From NCBI GenBank assembly GCA_021292105.1, contig CM037874.1, positions 20,333,534-20,397,533 on the forward strand: a DNA stretch of 64,000 nt. The letters are read 5' to 3'. The stretch comes from Anadara kagoshimensis (taxonomy: Eukaryota; Mollusca; Bivalvia; Arcoida; Arcidae). The notes beneath the pieces were generated by a model that saw only the letters and a list, made by a program, of their open reading frames with translations, was not told where the DNA came from and did not search any database. A program made the translations under genes and the position numbers. Below are positions 37,044 to 47,250 of the stretch, in pieces. Numbering within the stretch: position 1 is the first letter of the stretch; each line of letters starts with the position of its first letter.

Positions 37044-38549
37044 CTAGTTTACACTTTACGAAAAAAATGTCTTTTTGTTATATATGAAAGACACAAATAC
37101 AATGCAATGCCATTTCAGTGTTTTCCGGCGCTCTTGTGATTTTCATATACCATTTTTAATGTATTTTATGATTAAATTTTTAAAAAAATGGTATATGACA
37201 TGATGAATATTCAGAATGAGAATATTAAACTTGTGTTGTCGCGACAAAGATGAGCGTTTTTCTTAGTTTTCGGTACTCTTGTGAAGAAAGTTCCAAAATG
37301 GAAAATGTTGATATCAACCTGAACATTTTGCTTTGTTTCTCGTCTCTTTGGTAAGAACATTATGAGTATAAAAAAATTAAGATCACCATTTTCGTTAGTT
37401 GCCTCAAACTGTAGTGCAAAAAAATTGAATAATAAAGTGGTATTGTCAGAACATGGCATGGACCTTATTCATGCAGAATCAACCGATTGTTGTAATGAAG
37501 AAAACTTGTCACAATACCTACTTAAGAAAACTAATTTGATGTGCTTGGTCCTGTCTATAAAGGGTGTGATGATCAAACCATGCATATGAATAATATTCCA
37601 GCCATTTATCGGTTTTTTCAAAATTTCAAAAGTAAGCGAAAAGGGTCTTTTGAACAATGCATTCGTTATGCAGAAAACAGATTTTGAATGCAACAAATAT
37701 ATTTTGAAATGAAAATATTGCTTTGTGTTTTTTAACAATTTCTTCACAACTACAGAGATGATTTCATTATTATTTTTTGTATAACCCAATGTTTGTTAGT
37801 GCTTTAAAAATATGACAAAAAGTGAAAATCTCCAATTTTCACCACAGGACACTTTTTGCATATGGTTTGTTACGTTTACTTTAATTAACGTTTTAAGTAT
37901 AAAGTACACACGGCTCATGTTTTAAAGCATACGTTAATTCAATATTTACAAAGAAAAGGTTAAAACACCAATGTTCAATCAGAGCTGTTTGGATCCCCAT
38001 GACGTTATCCGATTTTTATATTAAGTATGTACTTATTGAACTCTCCAGATAATTTCTAAGAATTCGTAACCTATTGAATTTTTGAACGAGTACTTTGTGA
38101 GTGTTTACGCAACAATCAACCACTAAATGACAATGAATGAGTTTGCGTAATGACAAGAAAAGCTTTCATCAAGCTTTCTGGGGAGTTCAGCAAATACTCT
38201 GCCGCGGTAGGTAGTTCTATTGTTATTTGACAAGTGTTTTCTCTGTTCTTCAAGTTGATTTCTGAAAACTCATACCTAAGTTTTAGAAAATACTCTTTAC
38301 GACTGAAATATTTACTTTTGTCATCAACGCAGCCTGTGTGGCTCTGAACAAACGATTCGTAAGACCAGGTACTAGCTTCTTGCTCTAATAGTTAATACAA
38401 ATTAAAATAAAAAATCAACAAGAGATAAAGAGGAAGTAAAATCTTTGATTATAAAAGGTCTTGATAGAATACTGTAATTAATGATGACATTATATCAGGA
38501 AGTGGCGTCATTAAATCTAGTGCCCATACAAGTTCAAGTTTTATTAGCA
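37044..38549. other. AT-rich stretch, no supported gene
   Basis: Short open frames on both strands at 37211-37789 overlap each other and show no domain. The wider region shares loose similarity with 33130-33330 (ACTTATTGA..CTCTC, then AATTCGTAACCTATTGA and AACAATCRACCAC), suggesting a diverged duplicate near 37970-38140. Confidence 0.4.
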
Positions 38550-38561
38550 TTGAATTTCTGA

Positions 38562-38777
38562 AGAAAGGCAAAAGTCAGTAACATTACACCGTGGATGCCA
38601 AAAAGTCCCGATTGCGCTCCAATGGATTACGATATCCGGATAATCCTAAAACGTCGCGTTCAGAAACGAACGATCTATACTTTATCTGGTCTTAAAAGAC
38701 CTGTCAAAGATGAATGGAAGAAACAGAAGCAGAGCTACATAAATAAGACACATTTCGAGATGGACAAAACGTTGTAA
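38562..38777 (+). pseudogene. Tc1/mariner-type transposase C-terminal remnant
   Basis: The frame at 38595-38777 reads MPKSPDCAPMDYDI, then an ILKRRVQKR block and DEWKKQKQSYINKT. This is the order around the last catalytic aspartate of Tc1/mariner transposases (the usual pattern being 'P.SPD..P.DY.....LKRRV', then 'W..I...I'). The frame continues upstream only to a stop near 38562, while another frame there reads IEFLKKGK, typical of the preceding residues, so a frameshift is present. The first two catalytic acids were not found. It is a dead fragment of a DD37D or maT-like element; the subfamily is uncertain. Confidence 0.75.
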
Positions 38778-38884
38778 AATGGTATATTACTGTCATATTA
38801 AATAGAACATATATTACAGTAAATCTGAAGTATAAAAGATAATTTTGTAAATCAAAAGTGTTACGTTACAAATTGAACATGTCC

Positions 38885-39445
38885 GTCTGGAATCTGCATG
38901 TGTAGCAAGTGAAACATGAATTGATTTCAGTTTCATCGCAGTTAGATAAACATGGATAGCTTAAATCAATATTTCATATTTCATATATCACTCTTCACGT
39001 TCTATTAAACAAAGTTCATATTAAGAATGTCTTGACGATTGTTTTTAAGACTTTTATACCTCAGACCGGAAATGAAAATAAAATTGCGCCATGTAATTAA
39101 ATTGAAAATAAGCTTGCAGTCATTTAGTATAGGCAGTTTTTAAATAAATAAAAATAATTTTTATTTTTTAATACTGAAACGACTGTGACGTTTATCAACT
39201 GTACAACAACGTTATATCAAATTGCAAAAATATTTACTTCAAATATACAGGTTTTTGTGCTTGCCCGGGAATACAACATATCCCGGCATACTGTAGCGTC
39301 GTAACATAATACGTCATTTATCAAAAATCCTCTGTATGCTTAAGCAACCAAACATCATAATGAAATAATACACTGTGTAGCAACATAAGATACCAAAACA
39401 GATATTGCAATTTTATACTTATAAAATTTCCATTTTAAATAAGTA
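38885..39445 (+). repeat. Direct repeat, copy 1 (about 0.56 kb)
   Basis: It matches 39905-40505: shared strings are ACATGGATAGCTT, ATTTCATATTTCATAT, CACTCTTCAC, CGTCGTAACATAATACGTCA and TTTTATACTTATAAAATTT. The two copies are clearly diverged with indels. Confidence 0.75.
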
Positions 39446-39460
39446 ACTAAAATTGGGAAT

Positions 39461-39560
39461 AAAAGGAACTATGGAACGTCAAATCCAGGGAAAAGTTTTG
39501 AGCACCTTGATTAGTCTAGGGCTGCAATATTCCTGCGTCAACAATTTATTTGTAAGCAGC
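39461..39560 (-). repeat. Repeat A, head-side fragment
   Basis: GGAACTATGGAACGTCAAAT and TCAACAATTTATTTGTAAGC correspond to the head half of the family, reversed. It lies between the two direct repeats. Confidence 0.65.
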
Positions 39561-39904
39561 TTGCCTTATTGTATAAAATTCCCATAGTTGGTAAAAGCTC
39601 TCATTGAGAAGCTCTATTTCAGCGTATACAATGTGAAACAAATACACTATAGCAGGAGAAGTAGGCATGTTGCTGCATAGAAAGGGAAAGTTGACAATTA
39701 TCAATAGAAAAATTAAAATCATCACGTTTGTCATACAGCTTCAAAATGTAGCATTTTGTTGGCGCTATACTTAAGGTAAAGTCAAAATATGAAGCAGAAC
39801 TTAAAGAACCAGTCGTATCTTTTATTTCAAGCTCACTAGGATAGATTGTATCCATATATATAAAATCTCCATATTTAGGATTATTAATAGATAAAACGTC
39901 ACCT

Positions 39905-40505
39905 ATATATCTGCACGTGGAGTAAGTGATCAGTTCCGTCGTAGTTAGTGATACATGGATAGCTTCGATAAAATTTCATATTTCATATAACACTCTTCAC
40001 ATTCTATTAAACAAAATTCATATTAATACTGTATTGTAGATAGTTTTTAGGATTTTTTATACCTCATATCGAAACCGGAACTGAAAATGAAATTGCGAAA
40101 TGTAAATTGATTGAAAAAAAGCATTACTATCGAATAATGGACTGCATTCGAAATGACTTTTACAAAACTAAATCACTTGCAGTCTTTGGATGTTGACGAT
40201 TTTTAAATACTAGTAATTCATTTAATGTTGATAATATAGCGACTGAGACGCTAAAAACGGTACAACAACAATAATTTATATCAAAATTGCAAACATAATT
40301 ATTTCAAATATATAGTTTTTATGCTCGGAATACAACCGTCCCGACAGACGCAAATGGCGTCGTAACATAATACGTCATTTAAAAAAATCATGTGCATGCT
40401 TAAGTAACCGGCCATCATAATTGACAGATTACACTGCGTAGTATAATAAGATATCGAAACAAACATTGCCATTTTATACTTATAAAATTTTCATTTTAAA
40501 TAGAG
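39905..40505 (+). repeat. Direct repeat, copy 2 (about 0.6 kb)
   Basis: Partner of 38885-39445. Both copies end with TTTTATACTTATAAAATTT followed by CATTTTAAATA. No coding potential. Confidence 0.75.
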
Positions 40506-40790
40506 TCTTTATTATCTTACTTGATTAGCATTTGATAATCTGCAAAAACAATGTCAAATTTAATGGTACCCCTGAGAAAAAAACAACAATTAATTCAATA
40601 CATTTTATCCTCTCATATAACTCATAGAAATTGATAAGATAAAACCAAGTTAATACACTATGACTAAATAATTATATTACTGGAATTAAAATAATTAAAA
40701 CTAAAACAATCTCTTAAAAATTGATATAATGCCAGAACTAAAATGTTTACATGATTAATGGGTGGAATATAAAAATCCATAGACATAGAC

Positions 40791-41800
40791 ACTTTCCTAA
40801 TCTGAGTAATACAGCATATCATTCCATGTCCAAACCAAAATCTCTAAGCAAAGTAAAACCTTTGAAGCTGGCAAATTAGGTTAAACACGTGAACTTCCAT
40901 CAGGGAAGTGATAACGGGTGTTCTTGAAGGGTAAGCATCTCCGATATAGCTAGCTACACCCGTCACATGTGTTACATGACAATAACAGACACAACAGAGG
41001 AACCCCGTAATAGGAGCATTTATTGGTAGGAAGCCGTTATACCGTGAGAGGTTGAAATATCATTAACGAAGAATAATTTGGATATGTTTGGAAACGGATA
41101 TCTATGCTTTATTAGCGAGTTCATCGTCATTTAGAATTTTGTATTTGGAATGTGTTAGTTATTAATGTAAGCTTGACTTGAGAAGAAATATTGTGTATTC
41201 GTAATATATTGCGCTATGAAAAATCATGCTGTCTTAGATTTTATTTTATTATTATCCATAAAATGCTCTACAATTTACCAGGAGCCAATTTAATGACTTT
41301 CCTAATCTGAGTAATACAGCATATCATTCCATGTCCAAACCAAAATCTCTAAGCAAAGTAAAACCTTTGAAGCTGGCAAATTAGGTTAAACACGTGAACT
41401 TCCATCAGGGAAGTGATAACGGGTGTTCTGGAAGGGTAAGCATCTCCGATATAGCTAGCTACACCCGTCACATGTGTTACATGACAATAACAGACACAAC
41501 AGAGGAACCCCGTAATAGGAGCATTTATTGGTAGGAAGCCGTTATACCGTGAGAGGTTGAAATATCATTAACGAAGAATAATTTGGATATGTTTGGAAAC
41601 GGATATCTATGCTTTATTAGCGAGTTCATCGTCATTTAGAATTTTGTATTTGGAATGTGTTAGTTATTAATGTAAGCTTGACTTGAGAAGAAATATTGTG
41701 TATTCGTAATATATTGCGCTATGAAAAATCATGCTGTCTTAGATTTTATTTTATTATTATCCATAAAATGCTCTACAATTTACCAGGAGCCAATTTAATG
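40791..41800 (+). repeat. 505-bp tandem duplication, nearly identical copies
   Basis: Copy 1 is 40791-41295 and copy 2 is 41296-41800. Reading both side by side I find one difference, T at 40925 against G at 41430. Each copy contains a minus-oriented repeat A fragment (40819-40974 and 41324-41479) plus about 320 bp of flank. The identity points to a very recent duplication or to gene conversion, or an assembly artefact. Confidence 0.9.
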
Positions 41801-41908
41801 ACTTAATTTAAAGGCACTAACAACCTGAACGGTACACTAAGGTAAATGGTCACTAGGTGTATATAGAATTACACGGTATACTTATGCATTATATACCACC
41901 ACCTTTTA

Positions 41909-42120
41909 TGTAGAAAACCGAGGTGTCCATAATTATCCGTATCGTTAAACCTGCATGTAGAGACCTAAGGTGTAGAAAATTACCCTATAGCGACCCCTAT
42001 CGACATTACTGTAGGTAGAGAACCGAGGAGTACAAAATTATCCGTATCGTTATACCTGTATGTGGAGAACTAAGGTGTAGAAAATTACCCTATAGCGACC
42101 CATATCGACATAGGAGTACA
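41909..42120 (+). repeat. Tandem repeat upstream of the Mab-21-like gene
   Basis: Two units starting near 41919 and 42023 share AACCGAGG, TATCCGTATCGTTA, AAGGTGTAGAAAATTACCC and TATAGCGACCC, followed by a partial third (GACATAGGAGTACAAAATA). It ends about 420 bp before the gene's start codon, so it could lie in the promoter region. Confidence 0.8.
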
Positions 42121-42212
42121 AAATAGCCCTAAACGACAAAGTGGTATGTACAGAGCAGAGGTGTACTTAATCAACCATATCGACTAGTATCGGATATATC
42201 GAATACAAAATC

Positions 42213-42220
42213 TATAAATA
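42213..42220 (+). promoter_or_regulatory. Possible TATA box for the Mab-21-like gene
   Basis: TATAAATA lies 330 bp before the ATG at 42543. In such AT-rich DNA the string is expected by chance, and a first intron cannot be excluded, so this is only a candidate. Confidence 0.2.
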
Positions 42221-42542
42221 GCATATGGGGTATTTTTCATTGTTATTACCCGTTACCATAATATTAATAAGGTACTTAGTCATTAAATCTATATATAACC
42301 GTTTTGTATTTTCCATGGATTTATTCTTTCTGTATATACATTTGTGAGAAATAACACATCGTGATAAATTTTTACTCTTATACAATCAAGTTATAATTAA
42401 GGACGTTATGAAGGGGTATGTGTGCTGAACTGACCATACGTACAGCTGGAAAAAAATTAGGACGGTCAACACTAGTCTAGACCTTCTACGGACAGGGCAC
42501 CAGTAAATTAGACAGTAAGTAAGTAAAAACCTTGTGTTGAAG

Positions 42543-43424
42543 ATGGAATACATATCAATTACGCTTTGGAGAAAACTTAGCATTGTTATAGGCACGGAGG
42601 AACAAGTATACATTAGAAGGAGGGCGTTTGACTTGATAGAAATAATAGGGACAAAGACTTACGGTTATGAGACTATAATGGGCGGTAGTAGAGCAGAAGG
42701 CTTGTCTCTTCCTGATAGTGATTTTGATAGAATGGGTGTAATTCGCGATGCATCGGTGTCTGATAATCCTGCCGACTCACTTAATGACATATCTATGGAT
42801 ACGAATAATATCAAACCGGGATTTGTAAGACTCCGTATTTCAAATAGACTGATGAATTACGGGAATTTTTCCTGTTCATTGACACAAACACGTGAGGGTA
42901 CATTTTTGTCGAGTTTGTTATTCCGTGACCAACTGGTTGAGAGTTATAAGAAAAAGTACCCAAGTGCATATGCACACGGACCTTGTGCAACAACCGAGAC
43001 GCAGTTCAAATCAGAAATAGACATTTTACGTTGTTTTTCGTGCAAGACATGGCCTCGAATAGCATCTGAATGGCTTGACAGAATCAGAAATAATAACTGG
43101 CCATCCGCTGAACTTATTACAAATATCTCAAGTGATGGATGTTTACTCGTCCCTATAGGAAATCCTAATTCACAAGAGGGCCATATGCAATGGCGAATTT
43201 CCTTTTCACTTACGGAGAAAAAGCTTGTCCATTCGTTTAACCATACTCAGTTGTTGTGCTATGCTCTTCTGAAATTGTATCTGAAGCATGCGATAAATTC
43301 GAATGCGGAAGTTAAGGGTCTACTCTGCTCGTATTTCCTAAAACATCTCTATTCTTTTGTATTGAAGACCAAAACATTGTCTGGAGCAAAGAGAATTTTA
43401 TTGATTGCTTTTGGACGTGTTTAA
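42543..43424 (+). CDS. Mab-21-like nucleotidyltransferase domain, N-terminal block
   Basis: The start chosen is ATG 42543 (context GAAGATGG), giving MEYISITLWRKLS; the frame is open further upstream only to a GTG. Residues 1-45 form the N-terminal helix with RRRAFDLIEIIG. The signature GGSRAEGLSLPDSDFDRM covers residues 47-64: G48-S49 is the GS motif and D60-F61-D62 the metal-binding pair. D160 in the SEIDILRC stretch fits the third acidic residue. Then follow KTWPRIASEWLDR, a GCLLVPIGNP strand (199-208), WRISFSL and the FNHTQLLCYALLKLYLKH helix expected in Mab-21 proteins. From about residue 268 the frame is wrong: the last 26 residues of this frame look unlike the family, while the next frame does match it. 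The frame ends at 43424. Confidence 0.9.
   Translation: MEYISITLWRKLSIVIGTEEQVYIRRRAFDLIEIIGTKTYGYETIMGGSRAEGLSLPDSDFDRMGVIRDASVSDNPADSLNDISMDTNNIKPGFVRLRISNRLMNYGNFSCSLTQTREGTFLSSLLFRDQLVESYKKKYPSAYAHGPCATTETQFKSEIDILRCFSCKTWPRIASEWLDRIRNNNWPSAELITNISSDGCLLVPIGNPNSQEGHMQWRISFSLTEKKLVHSFNHTQLLCYALLKLYLKHAINSNAEVKGLLCSYFLKHLYSFVLKTKTLSGAKRILLIAFGRV
43340..43343 (+). other. Frameshift point in the Mab-21-like gene
   Basis: A run of four A between CCT and CATC. The protein frame before it is YFLK and the frame one base off after it continues FFCIED and CFWTCL. Family order is kept if one A is missing. A homopolymer error in the assembly is as likely as a real mutation. Confidence 0.75.
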
Positions 43425-43429
43425 GACGG

Positions 43430-43879
43430 TTGATGGCGTGGGTTCGGGATGAATACTGTCCAAACTATTTTATCAAGGATAACAACATGTTTGAGGGAAA
43501 GGTTAGCGGCAGAAAGGCAAGGTTACTGTTTGACCATTTGTTTAAACTGTATAACGACGGACTGGATAGTTTGCGATTAATTCCGTGTTTATCAAAGTTA
43601 CACATATTTGTAAACACTAACAGGGCAATACAGCCACGACTCGGTACGGAAGTGTCACAAAGTGATGAAGACAAGTGTGATGAGGTAATAACTAACAAGT
43701 TCTACTGCTGTTCTGAGTTGGTTTTATTGTCGTTCTCCGATGGCTATATTCCAATCTTTATATACAATCTCCAGTGGGACCTCCACACTAAGCAACAAGG
43801 TGTGTGTCGTCTGTATGTGGATGTGTCTGTGTATATCAATGAAGCCTGCGATAGCCTTATATACTCTTCTGTTAGATAA
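43430..43879 (+). CDS. Mab-21-like gene, middle block running into the LTR
   Basis: This frame carries on the family from about 43344 (FFCIED, then CFWTCLRRLMAWVRDEY, CPNYFIKDNNMF and LRLIPCLSK), the usual end of the Mab-21 domain. The host part stops at 43675. The last roughly 68 residues (from CDEVITNK to the stop at 43877-43879) are antisense translation of the LTR and are not family sequence. A transcript stopping here would give a chimeric C-terminus. There is no need for the ATG at 43433 to be a real start. Confidence 0.8.
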   Translation: MMAWVRDEYCPNYFIKDNNMFEGKVSGRKARLLFDHLFKLYNDGLDSLRLIPCLSKLHIFVNTNRAIQPRLGTEVSQSDEDKCDEVITNKFYCCSELVLLSFSDGYIPIFIYNLQWDLHTKQQGVCRLYVDVSVYINEACDSLIYSSVR

Positions 43880-44136
43880 ACAGAAGGGAAGAGCATGACC
43901 TAAACCTTGTACCAAATATCATGATTTGTAAAGGTTAATTAGACAAGGTGTATACATCATGTAATGACCAGAGCTACATTGTTGAATAATTGCCTAGGGG
44001 TAAAGGACTTGCCTGACCATTGACCTGAGGATACCTTAGTAATTAACCTTATATAAATTAAATTATAGCGAAAGTACAATTTTGTAAACCGGAAAATATT
44101 TGGGTTTATTTTTATATAATTTCTTATATCATTACA
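43676..44136 (-). repeat. Left LTR (3-prime LTR of the minus-strand element)
   Basis: It begins TGTGATGAGGTAATAAC and ends TATATCATTACA on the plus strand. On the minus strand GTATATAAGGC (plus 43854-43864) is a possible promoter TATA box. Versus the right LTR there are roughly 20 differences, several of them single-base indels in short homopolymers. Confidence 0.88.
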
Positions 44137-44211
44137 TAGTTCTATGGCCCTTCTCAAAAAAATAAAATTATTAGATAATTTGATTTTTGTAGAGAATAGA
44201 AAGTATTTGGG

Positions 44212-44217
<6 letters not shown>

Positions 44218-44242
<25 letters not shown>
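44218..44242. repeat. (TA)n microsatellite inside the LTR element
   Basis: An alternating AT run within the internal region. Around it, 44137-46100 is AT-rich with no supported coding region. Confidence 0.85.
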
Positions 44243-44243
<1 letters not shown>

Positions 44244-45949
44244 AAAGGACGCCAAAAAATGGGGAAAAGCTGTCGCAAGCGTTTTGTGTGTTAATTTGAT
44301 AAATACATATTCATACATGAAAAAACTACATGTGCATGTTTAAAAGAAAAAATATGAACAATGTTTTGCAAAACTACATAAAATGAAATGGTGACAATAG
44401 CATGGTAATTAAAACATGAAATGTGCACATTGACAACAAAAATTAAAAAAAAAACATACCCTAAGTGGGTTAAATAAACACAAACAAAGCATCAAATATC
44501 AACATACTGTACAGTTATAATCTGCTCTCCGACTATGGAGTTTTGCGTATATGTAATACAGGCTGGCAGTTATGTGCCTTTGCACCAATTTGTGCACTTA
44601 TTGCCTATGAAAATGTTTTAAGTGATTACATATTACATACAGATGCTCAAAATATGCAAATTAATAATAAAATAATATGTGAATTACATTGATTCATATG
44701 TGGTTATAGTTAATTGTATAGACAAAAAATATTTTGCGTCAATTATCGCACTTATTGTCTTTAATTAAAAAAAAATATGGGTCTGTCTCCAGGACATAAC
44801 TTCTGTCGCTTAATAGGAGACAGGTGATACTGGTTTTTTTTTAAACCAAATACCCGTGTCTATATAGAAAATTTTTTTGACAAATGTTAAAGAAGAAAAA
44901 AAAATGAGATGAGAAATTGATAATAACTTTCAATTAAAACGAATATACCACAATAGACAATAATAATCACAAAAATGAACCATGGTATATTAATAAGAAA
45001 AAAAATTCACAACTTTATCTAACTGGGATTCACAGTTACCGTTCAACATATATAAGAGTAAAAGATGTAAATAATTGACAGATATTATGAATTATAATTA
45101 ATTACTCAATATAATTGAGTATGTTGTCATCAAAATCATTACAGCTTTAATACTCAAATAGTTGTATCTTTCATAAGTGTATACACTTATAGGAAGCTAG
45201 CATTACAATGTAGAAAGTACGTTCAAATACATTAGACAGTACGATTAAATGACTACTAGTGGTTAAAACAATGTATCCACTATAAAAATATTTAGGCAAT
45301 AAAGATACTAAATAGGGGCAATATGATTAAGCTTATGTAAATAAAAATTATGACAGAAAAACTCAATGCCAATCAACTTGTAACATACAAGTAAGAAAAA
45401 TAATAAAATTAAAATTTATATTTTGTTTCAGAAATTAAGTTGAAAAATAAACTACTGAAAAATTGTTTCAGTGCAACTGTGCTTCACAGTTTTGCAATAT
45501 TATTTTGAAAAAACCATTGCATATAAATAAAACTTATTCCTTATTTAAGAAAATTACTGTTTCAAAATTTTAAATTAAGACATGTCTAACTGAAAATTAC
45601 GGATGAAACATGTATATCTTGAAAGTATACCTGTATATAATATACATTTTCTATGAAATATAAAAACCAAAAAAGGTTTAAACGATGCAATATTTAAGAT
45701 GCTTGAAGAAATGATAAAAAATTATATGACCTATATTAATTTTGTACATCCACATAAAACAAAATGTGAGTATGTACTTTTTGAGAAATACAAAAAAATT
45801 GAAACAGGATTATTGAAAAAAGTAATAATTGATAAAAAATAGCATGTTGCATGACTCTTTTGATAAACATTAATTCAAAAACAGACATTGAACATTTTGA
45901 AATTATTATTTAAGTTTTGAAAAATATAAAGTAATTTAACTTACAAACA

Positions 45950-46651
45950 AATGAATTGTATCCAAATCTATCCAAATACGTCGCGGCCAAAATTTGTATA
46001 ATGAGTATAACTCTGCAAATGTTTTCGTTCAAGTTCTAGTTCATTAATTTTGTTGAGTAATGAAGATACATCCTTCATTTGCTTCAAAAACGTTTTGGGA
46101 ATCCCTTCTTCGGTTGTTTTAAAAGAGTCACGGAGAAGTTTGGTCTCTTTCAGAAGTCTTCCGTTGAGCTCCTTGAGATTGTTGTTTTCTTTTGTAGATG
46201 ATTAATAATATCCGAATTTTCTTTTGTTTGAGTTGAAGCATCTGTCTTGTTTCCTTCCGTTGTGGTTTGACGTGAATCTCGGAGTCGTTTGTTCTCCTTC
46301 AAGGATTTTCCGTTAAGTTCGTTTATGCTGTTGTTGTCCTTCTGTAGATAGTTAATTTCCAAATTTTGCTGTGCTTGTATGGGAACATCTGTCGCTTTGT
46401 CATCTGTGGTTTCCATGTCTTTTCTTGATGAAAAAATTTGGTCTGTTAATTTAGTAATTTCTTTTTGGAGATGTTGTATTTGTGCCTTTATAATATATCT
46501 GTTGCTCGAAACGTGTTTCTTCATAAGAAATTGGACGAGTCTGTGTGGTTTCTTTCCCTTTGTGAACGTGACTGTCGTTTGTTTCTTTGCATTCACGGAC
46601 AAGATGTCGAAAACTTCCACAGTTAAAACATTTCTTGAGCTGTGTGTTCAT
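45950..46651 (-). pseudogene. Gag-like zinc knuckle plus coiled-coil region, broken frames
   Basis: The frame 46651-46451 has one CCHC knuckle, CFNCGSFRHLVREC (C-x2-C-x4-H-x4-C), 8 residues from its start. The overlapping frame 46620-46150 takes over with charged, leucine-spaced helix (AQIQHLQKEITKLTDQIF) and a unit ELNGKSLKENKRLRDS. A related unit, ELNGRLLKETKLLRDS, lies in yet another frame at about 46125-46180, followed by more charged helix to a stop near 45955. So the protein had at least two coiled-coil repeats and now has at least two frameshifts. A CCHC knuckle binds RNA in Gag proteins. Capsid and matrix regions are not recognisable. A host-domesticated zinc-knuckle gene captured by the element is the alternative. 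Confidence 0.65.
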
Positions 46652-46717
46652 TTTTTAAAGCGGTGTGATCGTCTAGTTGAATGTTGCAAACTTCGTTGGC
46701 CACCCCAGGTCCTTTTT

Positions 46718-46737
46718 GTCGTCGCGGCACCACTTAA
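46718..46737 (-). other. Putative primer-binding site
   Basis: On the minus strand TGGTGCCGCGACG follows the right LTR after 5 bases (TTAAG). TGG pairs with the CCA tail of a tRNA. I could not assign the tRNA species from memory. Confidence 0.55.
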
Positions 46738-47195
46738 TGTACTGAAGTAATAACTAAGAAGTTCTACTGCTGTTCTGAGTTGGTTTTATTGTCGTTTTCC
46801 GATGGCTTTACTCCAATCTTTGTATACAATCTCCAGTGGGACTTCCACACTAAGTAACAAAGTGTGTGTGTCGTCTGTATGTGGATGTGTCGGTCTCTCT
46901 CAATGAAGCCTGCGATAGCCTTATATACTCTTCTGTTAGATAACAGAAGGGAAGAGCATGACCTAACCTTGTACCAAATATCATGATTTGTAAAGGTTAA
47001 TTAGACAAGGTGTATACATCATGTAATGACCAGACTGTACATTGTTGAATAATTGCCTAGGGGTAAAGGCTTGCCTGACCATTGACCTGAGGATAACCTT
47101 AGTAATTAACCTTATATAAATTATAGCCGAAAGTACAATTTTGTAAACCGGAAAATATTTGGGTTTATTTTTATATAATTTCTTATATCATTACA
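46738..47195 (-). repeat. Right LTR (5-prime LTR of the minus-strand element)
   Basis: It begins TGTACTGAAGTAATAAC and ends TATATCATTACA on the plus strand. It is followed by host CAAGGAATGTCTTTG. Confidence 0.88.
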
Positions 47196-47250
47196 CAAGG
47201 AATGTCTTTGTGACATTGAAATATTACATCAATCAACTGGGTTTTTTAAA

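Larger units (their letters stand above)
43676..47195 (-). mobile_element. Non-autonomous LTR retroelement with Gag-like zinc knuckle
   Basis: Direct repeats of 461 and 458 bp, about 95% alike by eye, start TG and end CA and flank 2,601 bp. The host sequence ACAAG occurs on both outer sides (the last A is shared with the LTR end on the right, so the duplication is 4-5 bp). Just inside the right LTR on the minus strand, after 5 bases, TGGTGCCGCGACG begins like a tRNA primer-binding site. The zinc knuckle lies next to it, so the element reads on the minus strand, opposite to the host gene. No protease, reverse transcriptase, RNase H or integrase motif was found; the interior from 44137 to 46100 is AT-rich and non-coding. 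The expected purine tract beside the left LTR is poor (GAGAAGGG lies some 11 bases away). It must have been mobilised by enzymes from a partner element. Confidence 0.85.

Noticed and set aside
38885..40505. Second LTR retroelement
   Set aside because: The direct repeats lack consistent TG/CA ends, the spacer is only about 0.45 kb and there is no primer site or coding sequence.
46379..46750. Plus-strand open frame of 123 codons inside the LTR element
   Set aside because: It is the antisense shadow of the zinc-knuckle/coiled-coil region and runs across the primer-binding site into the LTR.
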